A stretch of DNA of 64,000 bases from Periplaneta americana (lineage: Eukaryota > Arthropoda > Insecta > Blattodea > Blattidae). Made by a program: the position numbers and the translations under genes. The first letter of the stretch is position 1, and every line of letters starts with the position of its first letter. The stretch spans positions 60,002,892 to 60,066,891 of the forward strand of contig NC_091119.1 of NCBI RefSeq assembly GCF_040183065.1. Reading direction: 5' to 3'. Shown here one piece after another: positions 10,103 through 20,911 of the stretch. The notes under the pieces were generated by a model. That model had not been told where the DNA came from. It searched no databases and worked only from the letters and a program-made list of their open reading frames with translations.

Positions 10103-11196
10103 CAGGGACATCATTTTATTTTTACTAACATTTTTAATATTAACCTGGCTATACCTTTAGAGAACCGGAAATACAGTTTGCTACCTCCTTCCATAACTGT
10201 AGTTCGATGATACTGGCGTAAAACACAAACAAATCACTCTGCTAGGTATAGGAGGGAAGAAAAATAGTTCATCCATTTACGTAAACTAGGAAATATCGCG
10301 ATTTTGAGTTCGATAATTTTCATTACGTTTTTGTTTAATCAAAATATAGTACAGTATTAACAATAAGTGTTTTTACTACGAACTGAGCTATCCATTCGGA
10401 CATATTCATTATGCAGTGTATATTATACTGTCTACAGCACATTAGCGTACAATATAGAGAATGAAGTTAAATTGAAAAATACTCTTAATATGAATATTTA
10501 AACACATTTTTGAAAATGGTGGCCGTTCATTTCGATACAGGCTTCAGTTCTTTTGTGCATATTATCGCACTATAGATTACTGCATCTAATTCCAATTGTC
10601 AGTTTCGTCCTTCGTACTAGTAACTCATGTTGAAATAATTCTGTGCCTACTCTGTAAAAGAGTACTTTAAGTACTGTAAAGTCAATCTTCACTTCTGCCC
10701 GACCCGCACAGATAAAATTACTCAGACATGCTATCTACTGTCCATTCAAGTGGTTATGCCGCAAGATCGTAGAAAGGGAGGAAATCACGTGACAGTTAAT
10801 TACTTAGCGAGGCCCTTTTATTTAAGTTATTTTAAACAGTTGTATAATATTACGTAAACGTCCAATTCCTAACAGAAATTAATGTTTTCAGAAAAGAGCT
10901 AAGACAGCCCAGCTTTTACAGAGGGGCCAACAGAAGCAGGTGGGGGAAATCTGGATGCGACGTACGCAAACGGATAGTACCTGTGCGAAAATATGATTCA
11001 ATATTGAAAGCTCTTTCGTCACTGGAAAACACGAACATATTTCTGGAACGTACTATACTCGCTAACTCAGTGCTGTTTACTATATGCGGTCTTGGATCTG
11101 TGTGGAGGAACTTCATTAGTAGAAGGGGTGGGAGTGAAGTACATTCAAATACTCAGGTACAATAAAAATTGAAGTAAAAATAAAATGATGTCCCTG
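10103..11196. mobile_element. MITE family Y (TA target), copy 1
   Basis: TIR CAGGGACATCATTTTATTTT (continuing TACT) at 10103 and its perfect complement ending 11196, flanked by TA. 1094 bp and no credible coding sequence. A second copy of about 90% identity at 37718-38821 has a provable empty site. Confidence 0.9.
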
Positions 11197-11510
11197 TATA
11201 AATAAAAATATCCGATACTAGGAATTGTAAACTAATTTGTTTAAATTATTTCTAGGCTATTGTCTCTCAAATTGGGATTTTTATCAATCCCGACCCGCTT
11301 TATGGGGATTCAACGAGGAAATTGGGAGAATCCCTCCTAAATTGGGATACCCGTCAACTCTGGCTGTCAGGATTGCATAATTTTCATAGGAACTCTGAAT
11401 GTGAATATTCATAATCACGGTTAATAAAAGAATTAATGTCTACTTTTTAATTTAATCTGTAGGTTAAATTTAATCTGTAGGTTAAACTACTGTATGAAAT
11501 AAAAAATCAA

Positions 11511-11511
<1 letters not shown>

Positions 11512-11560
<49 letters not shown>
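11512..11560. repeat. (ATT)n microsatellite
   Basis: About 16 ATT units, 60 bp outside the left end of the element at 11623. Confidence 0.95.
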
Positions 11561-11813
11561 GGCCTTGTAGCAGTAGCAGCACTGCTGTAGTATTAGAAAC
11601 TGTTTCATTAATCCTTCACTAACAAGGAGAAGACACGCTCTGTATATCACCGAATTAAATAAGATTGTGTGAGATGAAAGTACAAGACGTAGCCTACTGT
11701 TTAAAGTCATACCTGGTATGGGTGGCCAATGACCCCTCGTTTTGGAAATGTTGCCTATTGTTTGTGACATACTTCCGTTACGTGCCTAATAGGGAAGCAT
11801 TAGACTACGTAAC

Positions 11814-11878
11814 AGCGCAACTCATATGGTTGGATGCTTAGTTATCATCCAGGCAACCCTAGTTCGAATCCTAATGCC
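11814..11878 (+). ncRNA. tRNA-like module at inner end of left TIR
   Basis: A-box-like AACTCATATGG (the right arm keeps TAGCTCATATGG) and B-box AGTTCGAATCC with about 45 nt between them, in the arrangement of a type 2 Pol III promoter. The anticodon arm is degenerate. It is a tRNA relic rather than a functional tRNA. Confidence 0.6.
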
Positions 11879-11908
11879 TCCTCATGTTTTAAAACTTATT
11901 ATTATTAG

Positions 11909-12660
11909 AATCAAAAGAACAATTTGGCCCAAGAGTGCTACTTCATGTAGATGAACTCACTTCTAAATTCGGAAATATAGATGCAACACGTTCTTTATCA
12001 GGAAAACTGACATCTCAACTCCATAAGCAATACCTGGAGAAAGTAATAAAGACATATGTGAAAGAGCAGCCATTTCTTCTATTTCTGGACTCGTCGAAAG
12101 GGCAAGTAAATCCTTCTTTGTATGATGAAATATTTACAAATGAAGAAAATGAAGTAACGTGCAACCTTAAAGTGATTTCACCCAAATGTACTGGATTATG
12201 CCAGTCCTGCAATGTTTATTTTTTTAGACAGGTGAAGATTTTTATCAAATATTTGCAAAATAGCTCTTTCGTTTTACAAACTGGACGAAAAATTGCTTCA
12301 AGGGAGGATGCCCTCAAAATTCACTCCTTAATTCACTTTCAGTTGTCAGCTCCTATATTCAAAGCCATATTGAAATATGCGTGGTATGCATCAAAATTAA
12401 TAAACGAACGAGAAGTGTTTGTGAATGTGAAAGACGTCTGTTTTGCAGCAGAAGTGCGGAAAAATATGTGTGACTGTGGAAAACCTTCTTTCATTTGCTG
12501 TGCATGGTGCAGGAAATATGTATGTTTTGTATGTTTTTATGACATTTATCATAATGAATCATGTACAAAATTAAGTGGAATAGAAACAGAACAGACACCA
12601 GTGACCTGTCAACGTGAGCAATGTTTCCTTGTTTATCCTTTACAATACAATGTTAGTTAA
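11909..12660 (+). CDS. pogo-like DDE transposase C-terminal half, no start codon
   Basis: About 250 open codons. It begins after TTATTATTATTAG, which would serve as a splice acceptor, and the first in-frame Met is far downstream, so it is either a 3' exon or truncated. PFLLFLDSSKGQ resembles the second-Asp strand of DDE_1 (pogo/Tigger) transposases. SPKCTGLCQSCNVYFFRQVK occupies the place of the PxxTTxxxQPxD motif, with Asn where a catalytic Asp is expected. YAWYASKLINER follows, then a C-terminal cysteine cluster (MCDCGKPSFICCAWCRKYVC, VCFYDIYH) that looks like a zinc-binding knuckle. The frame is fully open over 750 nt, unlike most remnants here. Clade assignment is tentative and needs a profile search. 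Confidence 0.7.
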
Positions 12661-12770
12661 TTAGTAATTTGTTAAAAAAATGATGAAGCGTTCAATACAT
12701 TGAGAAATATGATATATGTAAATAGATTACTGTGATCACACTATTAATAATTATTAAAAGAAAAAAATAT

Positions 12771-12836
12771 AGGACCAGTTAAGATTCGAACTCAGGTTGC
12801 CTGGATAACAACTCAGCACCCAACCATATGAGCTAC
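12771..12836 (-). ncRNA. tRNA-like module at inner end of right TIR
   Basis: Minus-strand copy of the left module: A box TAGCTCATATGG, B box AGTTCGAATCT, and a possible anticodon loop around TTGTTAT. It faces inward, so both modules would drive transcription towards the coding region. Confidence 0.6.
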
Positions 12837-13650
12837 GCTTTTACACAGTCTAATGCTTCCCTATTAGGCACCTAACGGAAGTATGTCACAAACAATAGCC
12901 AATATATCCAAAACGAGGGGTCAATGGCCAACCATACCAGGTATGACTTTAAACAGTACTTCTTGTATTTTTATCTCACACAATCTTATTTCATTCGGTG
13001 ATATAAAGAGCGTGTCCTCTCCTTGTAAGACAAGATTTTCTTTCAATCAGTCATATTAAAAATTAACTTTTTATAATTTATATAGTTTCTTTAAATTCCG
13101 CTAATAATTATTCATGTATGACCTGAAACAACAGCTGTTTGCAGAAAATGAAGGATATGGAGTCGATGAAGGACAATAACAATGTAAATGGTAATAATGT
13201 AGTTTGAAATGTAACAACTATCTTCGAAATCGCACAACATTGCAGATACCTCAGCTACTAGGCTATTTTTCCATATACGGGCACGCTCCAGTTCTGTATT
13301 GCCAAAGCTAGGAATATTTCTTGTCGGTCTGGTGTACATCAATCCTGGACAAATTGACTCATAGATGCTAATTATTAGGGCTAAGAATCGTATGCCGTTA
13401 CATTGCGCTTCATGCGCCTCTGACTTTAGGCACCAGTTCGTAATTGTGTTGGGGTGGGGGATTTCAGTGTGTTTCGTTCAGCAGTGAACTTTAGTTGATC
13501 GGTTACATTACGACCAAATACTGCTATTCGTAACAGGCAACATTCAACGTCCTGTAAAGAAGAATAATAGCAAGATGCCGAGGACGAAATTTGTGACTTA
13601 ATTCCAAATGGGAAGTTTGTAATAATGATACAGATTTTGAGATAAATAAT

Positions 13651-13961
13651 ACTTACTTACTTACTGGCTTTTAAAGAACCCGGAGGTTCATTGCCGCCCT
13701 CACATAAGCCCGCCATAGGTCTCTATCCTGAGCAAGATCAATCCAGTCTCAATCATCATATCCCACCTCCCTCAAATCCATTTTAATATTATCTTCCCAT
13801 CTACGTCTCTGCCTCCCCAAAGGTCTTTCTCCCTCCGGCCTCCCAACTAACACTCTACATGCATTTCTGGATTCGTCCATACGTGCTATATGCCCTGCCC
13901 ATCTCAAACGTATGGATTTAATGTTCCTAATTATGTCAGGTGAAGAATACAATACGTGCAG
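13651..13961 (-). mobile_element. LINE family A 3' fragment with 14-bp target duplication
   Basis: 5'-truncated insertion with a (TAAG)-type 3' tail. Perfect target duplication TTGAGATAAATAAT at 13637-13650 and 13962-13975. Encodes on the minus strand SSPDIIRNIKS-like through GRPEGERPLGRQRRRWEDN, the C-terminal end of a reverse-transcriptase ORF. Confidence 0.95.
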
Positions 13962-13975
13962 TTGAGATAAATAAT

Positions 13976-14158
13976 GCTTGTGTAAAATATTTCAAATATG
14001 TCCTCATTGTTCCTGCAGAAGTGGAACGAAGTTTCTCTAGATGTAAGGCTATGTTTTCTAGCAACAGACAATCATTCTCCTTTGAAAAGTTGAAAATGAG
14101 GTTTGTTATTCACTGCAACAATATATTAAATGAAAAATTCTGTAAAACAAAAATGTAA
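13976..14158 (+). pseudogene. hAT transposase C-terminal (dimerisation) fragment, first copy
   Basis: Reads VPAEVERSFSRCKAM and FEKLKMRFVIHCNN, matching the conserved E-x-x-FS ... L....... end of the hAT dimerisation domain. It ends at a stop at 14156-14158. The upstream part of the same segment lies before the LINE. Confidence 0.8.
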
Positions 14159-14384
14159 TACACCATAATATTAACACAGTGCAATAATAAGGATGATACT
14201 TGTGAATGTTATATTAGGTGTATTTTCTACAGACAGAAAATAATATGTAGTCACTGATATTGTGACGAAACTGAATAGTTGGAACACGAAATAGAAAAAA
14301 CTGCAGCAAACAAGATGAAAAAAATACTGGATAAACATGATGAATATTTAGCTCTATGTAAAATGACAATTTGAAATGAGCAAA

Positions 14385-14600
14385 TTTCTAATAATGATGC
14401 AGATTTTGAGGTAGGCTAGATAATGCTTGTGTAAAATATTTCAAATATGTTCTCATTGTTTCTGAGGAGGGGAAAGAAGTTTTTCTAGATGTAGATTGTG
14501 TTTTCTAGCAACAGGCACCCATTCTCCTTCGAAAATTTTAAAATGCGGTTTGTTATTCACTGCAACAATATATGAAATGAAAAATTAATGTAAAACAAAA
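14385..14600 (+). pseudogene. hAT transposase C-terminal fragment, second copy
   Basis: Diverged duplicate of the preceding segment, starting at AATAATGATGCAGATTTTGAG; reading frame broken by an A-run and substitutions. It lacks the LINE. Confidence 0.75.
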
Positions 14601-15440
14601 ACGCAATACATCATCACATTAACACAAATAGGCCGATACTTGCCAATGTTAGGCCTATATTAGGTGTATTTTCTACAGACAGAAAATAAAATGTCTTTAA
14701 AATAGTGCAATTTTTCTTTAACAAAGAAAACGATGTCTTTAAATATTTCTTTTTAATAGATAGTTGTGTTTCGAAGTCAAAGGAGTGACTTTCAACCACT
14801 CAAATGCTGAAGACCAACTTACCGGATGATAAGCATGAGTTCAAACGAACGAAAGACACAGCGTTAACTCACCCCAACCCTGAGACGTACTCAAAGTTAG
14901 AGGCGCACGAAGCGCACTGGTAGTATAACGGCATACGTATATTTTTCAGGCCTAGTAATTACTGTATGAACAAAAATTGAACAATATTTAGGCGAAATCG
15001 TTATAAGCAGACATGATATGATCAAACCACTGTGTATTACCGCAAAATTCTGGAAATTTATTTTCGCAACATCACAATAGTTCGTCTAACGAGGAAGTAA
15101 AAAGAAGTATTTCTGTATCAGAAATGCTGAAAAAGTGTATTTCCAAGAAAATTTTGATACACAATACCTTGCTGCGCCACAATGTACTGTTTTCGAACTC
15201 ATAATGAAGTATAATGGACACAAGAGGGAGACAGTTTTATCCGTATGTCTGTAGGCACCAACGAGTTAGAAAGAGAAGACTATAGAGTGGCCATGTTGTC
15301 CTGTACAGCGCTCTTTGCGGTGCCACCGCGAAACACGGCAGATCTGAGCTAAGCGCCCACCTTTGTAAAAATTCGTCTGCTTACAATGTTGTATAACGGA
15401 GGTAAGAAATACAAAAAAAAAAAAAAACGAAGAAAAAACA

Positions 15441-15510
15441 TGCCTGTTGTGTGTGCTGCATATAACTGCAATGTCAAAAGGAAAAAGACAACTGATATAT
15501 CATATTTCAT
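15441..15510 (+). pseudogene. THAP zinc-finger N-terminal fragment
   Basis: Reads MPVVCAAYNCNVKRKKTTD followed by ISYF. Met-Pro, then C-x4-C at the N-terminus followed by a basic stretch and an aromatic position, is the start of a THAP (C2CH) DNA-binding domain. It stops after about 25 codons. A fragment this short could match by chance. Confidence 0.5.
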
Positions 15511-15990
15511 ATAAATTTTATGAAGTTAAGTCCATAGTTTTGTTAATTAGCAGCTTTTTTTTTTCATGCATAAATGTGTAACAACGCCCGGCATAAACAA
15601 AATAAATGGTTCACTGGTAATGTACTTAAACTAAATACGGATGAAACCAATACAATTCCGTTTCAGACCCAGTGAAAAAGAAATAGCAATACAATATTAA
15701 AACTGTATTTCGACACCGGCATCCTTTATTTCTGCTCCTTCTGTCCTTACTGCTTATACAAGAAGACGATGAGCTGTAGCTTATAAGAAGTAGGCCTATT
15801 TCGAAGACAAACGATTAATCAAATAAATGGTTCACTAGTAATAAAGTTAAACTAAATACGGATAAAACCGCTACAATTTCGTTTCAAACCTAGTAATAGC
15901 AATCAAATATTAAAATTGTATTTCGACACTCGCAAAACTCTGGGGTAGGTCGTATTGTTAGTATTTTGACTGGAAGGACATGAAAGAACA

Positions 15991-16077
15991 TAATTGAGCA
16001 CCCACGTGCAATAATGGGGTAAGTATGAATATATTTCGTAACTACTTACCCCATTATTGTACGTGGGTGCTCAATTA
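15991..16077. repeat. 35-bp inverted repeat (hairpin) with 17-nt loop
   Basis: Arms 15991-16025 and 16043-16077 pair with a single mismatch (GCAATAAT against ATTATTGT). The arm begins taattgagcacccacgtg. Confidence 0.95.
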
Positions 16078-16779
16078 TACACTAATAATTATCTGTGGTG
16101 CCACAGCCCTTGAAAGGCTCAGACAGACCAGCCGGCTGTTGGCCTCACGTTCACATTTCGATAATAATTATACTTTACTGTAACAAAAAAAAAACTGAAA
16201 GCGTGTTTTGTCATGTTTCACCCACGTTACAAGCTTGGAGGTAAAGGTTGTTTACTACAGATAGGGCCTACTTTCATTCTATATCTTATGGTATAGTAAA
16301 TAGTTTTGCAACGTGTAGAGACTGGGAAAACAATTTAATAAAATCATCCGAATCATACTCGTTCATTTTATAGGCACTCTTGCAGGTCGCATTTAAAAGA
16401 ACCTAGGAATATTAACATTTTCTTCAGTATATGTATTTGCTAGGACTTCTTGTCATACTACATGACAATTTTGCTTAGGTTATTCTTTTAAGCATTCCTT
16501 CTAGGAATAGCTCAAGTGTTTCAAATTTAGCGTACATAAGTTTAGATTAAGTTCCTAGCACGTATTTGACGAAATACTAGGTTTTTCCACTTCAGTTTAA
16601 CTGATTTATGCAAACGAAATTAAGACAGCTGACGATTCTAATATCAGTTATCACCACGCCCACTTTGTTTTGGGCGCATAAGTTCATTACCGACGGTCAT
16701 TCAATTTTCTTCAAACATGGCGGCGCAATGACCACTCTATATCTTTCTCTTTCTAACTCGTTGGTAGGCACTCACTGCG

Positions 16780-17095
16780 GACATCAGAGCTTCAGAAACG
16801 CCAGCTTTGACCCATACTGCATTGCTATCAAGCTGCACTGCTAACACACTTCCCAGTAATACGATCCTGCTGAGACGGAAAACTGACACCAGGCTGCCGT
16901 CTGTCATTCTGGACACACAAAACATACATCATACAAAATAACGCACTACTTAGCAGTGTAAAGTGCCAGGAAGTTTTCCTTGAAGACATTTGCTATCAGC
17001 TCTCTGTTGATAACAGGAAAATTAGTATAACTGTGACTTTAAACAGCGGGCGCAGAAGATAAACGTACTTGGAACTCATTAGTGAACTTTTAAAT
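16780..17095. other. unassigned
   Basis: No motif recognised between the inverted-repeat element and LINE B. Confidence 0.4.
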
Positions 17096-17099
17096 TCAT

Positions 17100-17770
17100 T
17101 CATTCATTTTGTGTTCTGCCAAAGGGCAGGTCTTTCACTGCAAACCCAGCTTTCTCTAGTCTTTCCATTTTCTGCCTTCCTCTTTGTTTCCTCATATGAT
17201 CCGTATATCTTAATGTCGTTATCATATGGTATCTTCTTCTACCTCGAACTCTTCTCCCGTTCACCATTCCTTCCACTGCGTCCTTCAGAAGGCAGTTTCT
17301 TCTCAATCAGTGACCCAGTCAATTCCCTTTCCTCTTCCTGATCAGTTTCAGCATCATTCTTTCTTTACCCACTCTTTCCAATACAGCTTCATTTTTGTCT
17401 GTCCACTTTACACGTTCCATTCTTCTTCATATCCACATTTCAAATGTTGCTATTCGCTTCTCTTCACTTGGTCGTAATGTCCACGTTTCTGCCCCATACA
17501 AAGCACTTCACAAGTCTCTTCCTTAATTATTTTTCCAGAGGTCCGCAGGAGATGCTCCTTTTCCTATTAAACGCTTCCTTTGCTATTGCTATCCTCCTCC
17601 TGACTTCCTGGCAACAGCTCATGTTACTGCTTATAGTACATCCCAAGTATTTGAAGTTTTGAAGCTGTTCACTTGCTCTACTGCCTCATTTAGAATTCGC
17701 AAGTTTATCTTCTTTATTTTTCTTCCTATGACCATGCTCTTCGTCTTATTTTTAAAGTTATTGCACTGTA
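17100..17770 (-). mobile_element. LINE family B 3' fragment (reverse transcriptase C-terminus), degenerate
   Basis: Minus-strand frames recover LQNFKYLGCTISSN, RRRIAIAKEAFNRKRS (the RT YLG and thumb-region signatures), then RRGRRRYHM and RKAGFAVKDLPFG. Homologous to the better copies at 46990 and 59690. Multiple frameshifts. Confidence 0.8.
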
Positions 17771-17857
17771 ACTTACTTTACTTTCCCATTAGGTAAATCA
17801 TTGTTATGTCAAAAAAATATATTTCGAAGTTAACGTGGAAATACAGGTTTTCTACAT

Positions 17858-18005
17858 CTACGGGGGCTGATCAAGAAAAACTGAGACTGATTCTTTTTCA
17901 CAAATGTTTATTACTCTACTTAAATGTTCACATGATCTTTTTCAAATTAGTTTCCTTCTGCCCCTTCTACTTGAATGCACTTGTTATAGCTTTTCTTCCA
18001 GTCTT
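17858..18005 (-). pseudogene. mariner transposase C-terminal tail
   Basis: Minus-strand reading DWKKSYNKCIQVEG followed by a broken FE.DHVNI and a terminal GGGGGCTGATCAAGAAAAAC (TIR-like). Matches the end of the mariner remnant at 19656-19920, in opposite orientation. Confidence 0.75.
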
Positions 18006-18240
18006 TTTTTTTATTGGGTTATTTTACGACGCTGTATCAACATCTAGGTTATTTAGCGTCTGAATGATGTGCCGGTGAAATGAGTCCGGGGTCCGAAAGT
18101 TACCCAGCATTTGCTCGTATTGGGTTGAGGGAGAACCCCGGAAAAAACCTCAACCAGGTAACTTGCCCCGACCGGGAATCAAACCCGGGCCACCTGGTTT
18201 CGCAGCCAGACGCGCTGACCGTTACTCCACAGGTGTGGAC
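18006..18240 (-). mobile_element. SINE family B, copy 2
   Basis: Same family as 9340-9594. Perfect 12-bp target duplication TCTTCCAGTCTT at 17994-18005 and 18241-18252. Poly-A tail on the minus strand. Confidence 0.95.
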
Positions 18241-18252
18241 TCTTCCAGTCTT

Positions 18253-18830
18253 CGAACACATTAATCATATTAAAGAAATTACACCCAAACTAAATTCAGC
18301 ATGTTTTGTTAGATCTATGCAAAAGATAGTAAATATCAATATCTTAAAAACAATATATTTTGCACACTACCACTCGGTAATAAGTTTTGGAAAAATATTC
18401 TGGGGAAATTCCACAGATAGTAACAGTATATTCCTATTACAAAAAAGAGTAATTAGAATAATATTAGGTGCCAAATCTAGGGAATCGTGTAGGACTATTT
18501 AAAAAAAAAAACTACAAATAATGCCATGGCTTGTCAGTATAATTTTTTCATTAATAATCTTCCCCGTGTGTAATCGTTAAAACTTTGTAACTAATTCAAC
18601 AGTTCATAGCATAAATACACGTAAAAAATGACTTTCATATTCCATCGGCAAGTCTATCGTGTTATAAAAAAGAAGTGCGTTATATGGCAGTAAACAATTT
18701 TAATAGCCTCCCTATCGACATAAAAGGTGAAACTCAAACACAAGATTATTTAGGGCCAAATTAAAGAAGTACCTAATTTCTCACGCTTTCTATTCTGTAG
18801 GTGAATTCATGACATTCAACAACGCTTCAT
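18253..18830 (+). mobile_element. jockey-like LINE fragment (family D)
   Basis: Plus strand reads ITPKLNSACFVRSM, TIYFAHYHSVISFGKIFWGN and LLQKRVIRIILGAKSRESCR, the C-terminal portion of jockey/CR1-type reverse transcriptases. After a stop at about 18500, related sequence continues with frameshifts (NTRKK, VNNFNSLPIDIKGETQ, FLTLSIL). Inactive. Confidence 0.85.
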
Positions 18831-19165
18831 GAAATTGATACTAAATCTTTGTGTTATACTAGTAGACTATATTGTAAACCTCGTCAGTATATATATTTTA
18901 TCTAGACTGTGACTATAAATTAAGACTTTATAATAGTATTAAGTTGTTCCATATTCTAGCTGTGAAGCAACGTATGAATACCATCGAATGTTAATAAATA
19001 CAATACAACAATACAATACATGATGCGGGTCATTCTTTGTCAGATTCTTGAGAATCGCTTCACATTTCTGGAATCAGTAATTACCGATGATGGGTCATGG
19101 TTGCATAACTAATTTTATAATCCTGAAGGAAAAGAAGCCAGGAAGAGTGTGGTAATCACCGGTTC

Positions 19166-19167
<2 letters not shown>

Positions 19168-19219
<52 letters not shown>
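19168..19219. repeat. poly-A tract of about 52 nt inside mariner
   Basis: Lies exactly where the transposase has a short lysine run; lysine codons (AAA) appear to have expanded by slippage. Confidence 0.9.
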
Positions 19220-19220
<1 letters not shown>

Positions 19221-19431
19221 GAAAGTTGTTCTATTTGCAGGGAAAGTGGTGTGATTTACGAGTAAGTTTATCCAGAAATCATTCATGCTAAAATGTATTT
19301 TAGTATTTTTATTTGCATTTAAACGTACAACTCGAGATCGTTTTTCACTGAAAGGGAATGATTTACCAGCGTGCAGTTCCCCTTCACACTAGGCCTACTA
19401 TTACAGGAATATAGCCTACTACACGTCAGTA

Positions 19432-19632
19432 TTGGCGACACTGAAGAAGCACGTTGTAAAGAAACGACCACAACTTCATGGGGACGGAGGGAGACTGCAT
19501 CATGACAACGTACGACCTCACATCGCGAATCAAGTCATGCAATTTCTAGCTAAATTCAACATAACCTGTGTACCACATGCGCGTTATAGTCCCGATCTCG
19601 CTCCCTGTGACTTTTTTTATTCCCATCACTAA
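19432..19632 (+). pseudogene. mariner transposase, second and third catalytic Asp segment
   Basis: Open frame with LHHDNVRPHIANQV and ARYSPDLAPCDFF; the spacing between the DN and the PCD Asp is consistent with DD34D mariners. Stops just after FFYSHH because of a frameshift; the downstream end continues in other frames. Confidence 0.85.
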
Positions 19633-20289
19633 AGGCAAAGCTCCGGAGAATTCGATTGAGAACTCTGAAGCAGTGTTCAAGAAATGTGAGGCGATTATCA
19701 AGGACCCTGACAAAGAATGACATGCGTCATGTGGTCGAGGACTGGAAGAAACGCTGTAACAAGTACATTCAAGTAGAAGGGGACTACTTCGAAGTTGTGT
19801 TGAAAATACGTTGTGAGTTGGTTGAAATGTATGGAGAAATGTAAAGATCATGTAAACATTGATGTAGAGTACTAAACATCTGTGAAAAGAAATCTGTCTG
19901 TCTTTCTTGATCGACCCTCTTATAATACGGAAATAGTAGTATTCGAAATGTTGCCTGCCTGCCTGCGTGTGAACAGCAATTTCTCTTAAACTGAAGGATG
20001 TTCTTCATATTGAGTATTTATGAATAAGTTCAACCGGAAATCATGCACATAAAATATATTTTTAGTTTTTTATTTGCATTTAAACATTCAGCATTCTGGT
20101 GAACTCGAGATCGGCTCAATAATTTGTTAAAATGCTGATTATTGCATAAAATGAAGGGAGAAATGAAATAGACACAGCATTTCCATAGACTACTACAATT
20201 ATTTCTGTTCTTACAAGGGGGATACTCGAGTTGTCAGAAAGAAATATTGGATATTTCTATATCATTATTAAGAGCTAATAACGTAGTTA

Positions 20290-20898
20290 GTTACTTACTT
20301 ACAAATGGCTTTTAAGGAACCCGAAGGTTCATTGCCGCCCTCACATAAGCCCGCCATTGGTCCCTATCCTGTGCAAGATTAATCCAGTCTCTATCATCAT
20401 ATCCCACCTCCCTCAAATCCATTTTAATATTATCCTCCCATCTACGTCTCGGCCTCCCTAAAGGTCTTTTTCCCTCCGGTCTCCCAACTACCACTCTATA
20501 TGCATTTCTTGATTCGCCCATACGTGCTACATGCCCTGCCCATCTCAAACGTCTGGATTTAATGTTCCTAATTATGTCAGGTGAAGAATACAATGCGTGC
20601 AGTTCTGCGTTGTGCAACTTTCTCTATTCTCCTGTAACTTCATCCCGCTTAGCCCCAAATATTTTCCTAAGCACCTTATTCTCAAACACCCTTAACCTAT
20701 GTTCCTCTCTCAAAGTGAGAGTCCAAGTTTCGCAACCATACAGAACAACCGGTAATATAACTGTTTTATAAATTCTAACTTTCAGATTTTTTGACAGCAG
20801 ACTAGATGATAAAAGCTTCTCAACCGAATAATAACACGCATTTCCCATATTTATTCTGCGTTTAATTTCCTCCCAAGTGTCATTTATATTTGTTACTG
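20290..20898 (-). mobile_element. LINE family A 3' fragment, longest copy, 13-bp target duplication
   Basis: Perfect duplication AATAACGTAGTTA at 20277-20289 and 20899-20911. Minus-strand coding from NMGNACYYSVEKLLSSSLLS through TVILPVVLYGCETWTL, RVFENKVLRKIFGAKRDE, RRLRWAGHVARMGESRNAYR and GRPEGKRPLGRPRRRWEDN to MNLRVP and stop, across two frames. This is the RT C-terminus of a non-LTR element. The 3' end carries taagtaagtaac repeats. Confidence 0.95.
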
Positions 20899-20911
20899 AA
20901 TAACGTAGTTA

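Larger units (their letters stand above)
11623..13026 (+). mobile_element. DNA transposon with 256-bp TIRs containing tRNA-like modules
   Basis: Left arm 11623-11878 and right arm 12771-13026 are inverted copies at roughly 85-90% identity, including ACCTGGTATGG, CAAAACGAGGGGTCA and CTCATATGGTTGG. The inner 65 bp of each arm is a tRNA-like module pointing inward. The centre encodes the C-terminal half of a DDE transposase-like protein on the plus strand. The superfamily is not settled and no clear target duplication was found. Confidence 0.85.
13376..14954 (+). mobile_element. hAT element with internally duplicated 3' segment
   Basis: Ends TAGGGCTAAGAA / complement of TAGGCCTGAAAA, then GTATGCCGTTA and GCGCTTC.TGCGCCTCT, shared in inverted order. 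Possible 8-bp duplication gTAATTAc-like with two mismatches. The end of the transposase is present twice (13605-14246 and 14385-14690), the first copy split by a LINE. Confidence 0.75.
15247..16775 (+). mobile_element. inverted-repeat element with THAP-like start
   Basis: Left arm about 15247-15300 and right arm about 16700-16775 are complements through CCAACGAGTTAGAAAGAGAA and TATAGAGTGG. The interior has a THAP-like coding start (15441), a SINE-like stretch (GACCAGCCGGCTGTTGG) and a strong hairpin (15991). A P-element-type origin is possible because P transposases begin with a THAP domain, but no transposase core is seen. Confidence 0.6.
19020..19920 (+). mobile_element. degenerate mariner transposon
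   Basis: ENRFTFLESVITDDGSWLHN (first-Asp region), GSQKKK running into a long A tract, then after an unrelated ~150-bp interruption (19288-19430) HHDNVRPHIANQV (second Asp) and YSPDLAPCDFF (third Asp), then EDWKKRCNKYIQVEGDYFE in another frame. The right end cttgatcgaccctctt resembles a mariner TIR. The order matches a DD34D mariner transposase. Confidence 0.85.

Noticed and set aside
16608..16925. Short frames 78 and 62 codons
   Set aside because: They overlap the right arm of the inverted-repeat element and show no motif.
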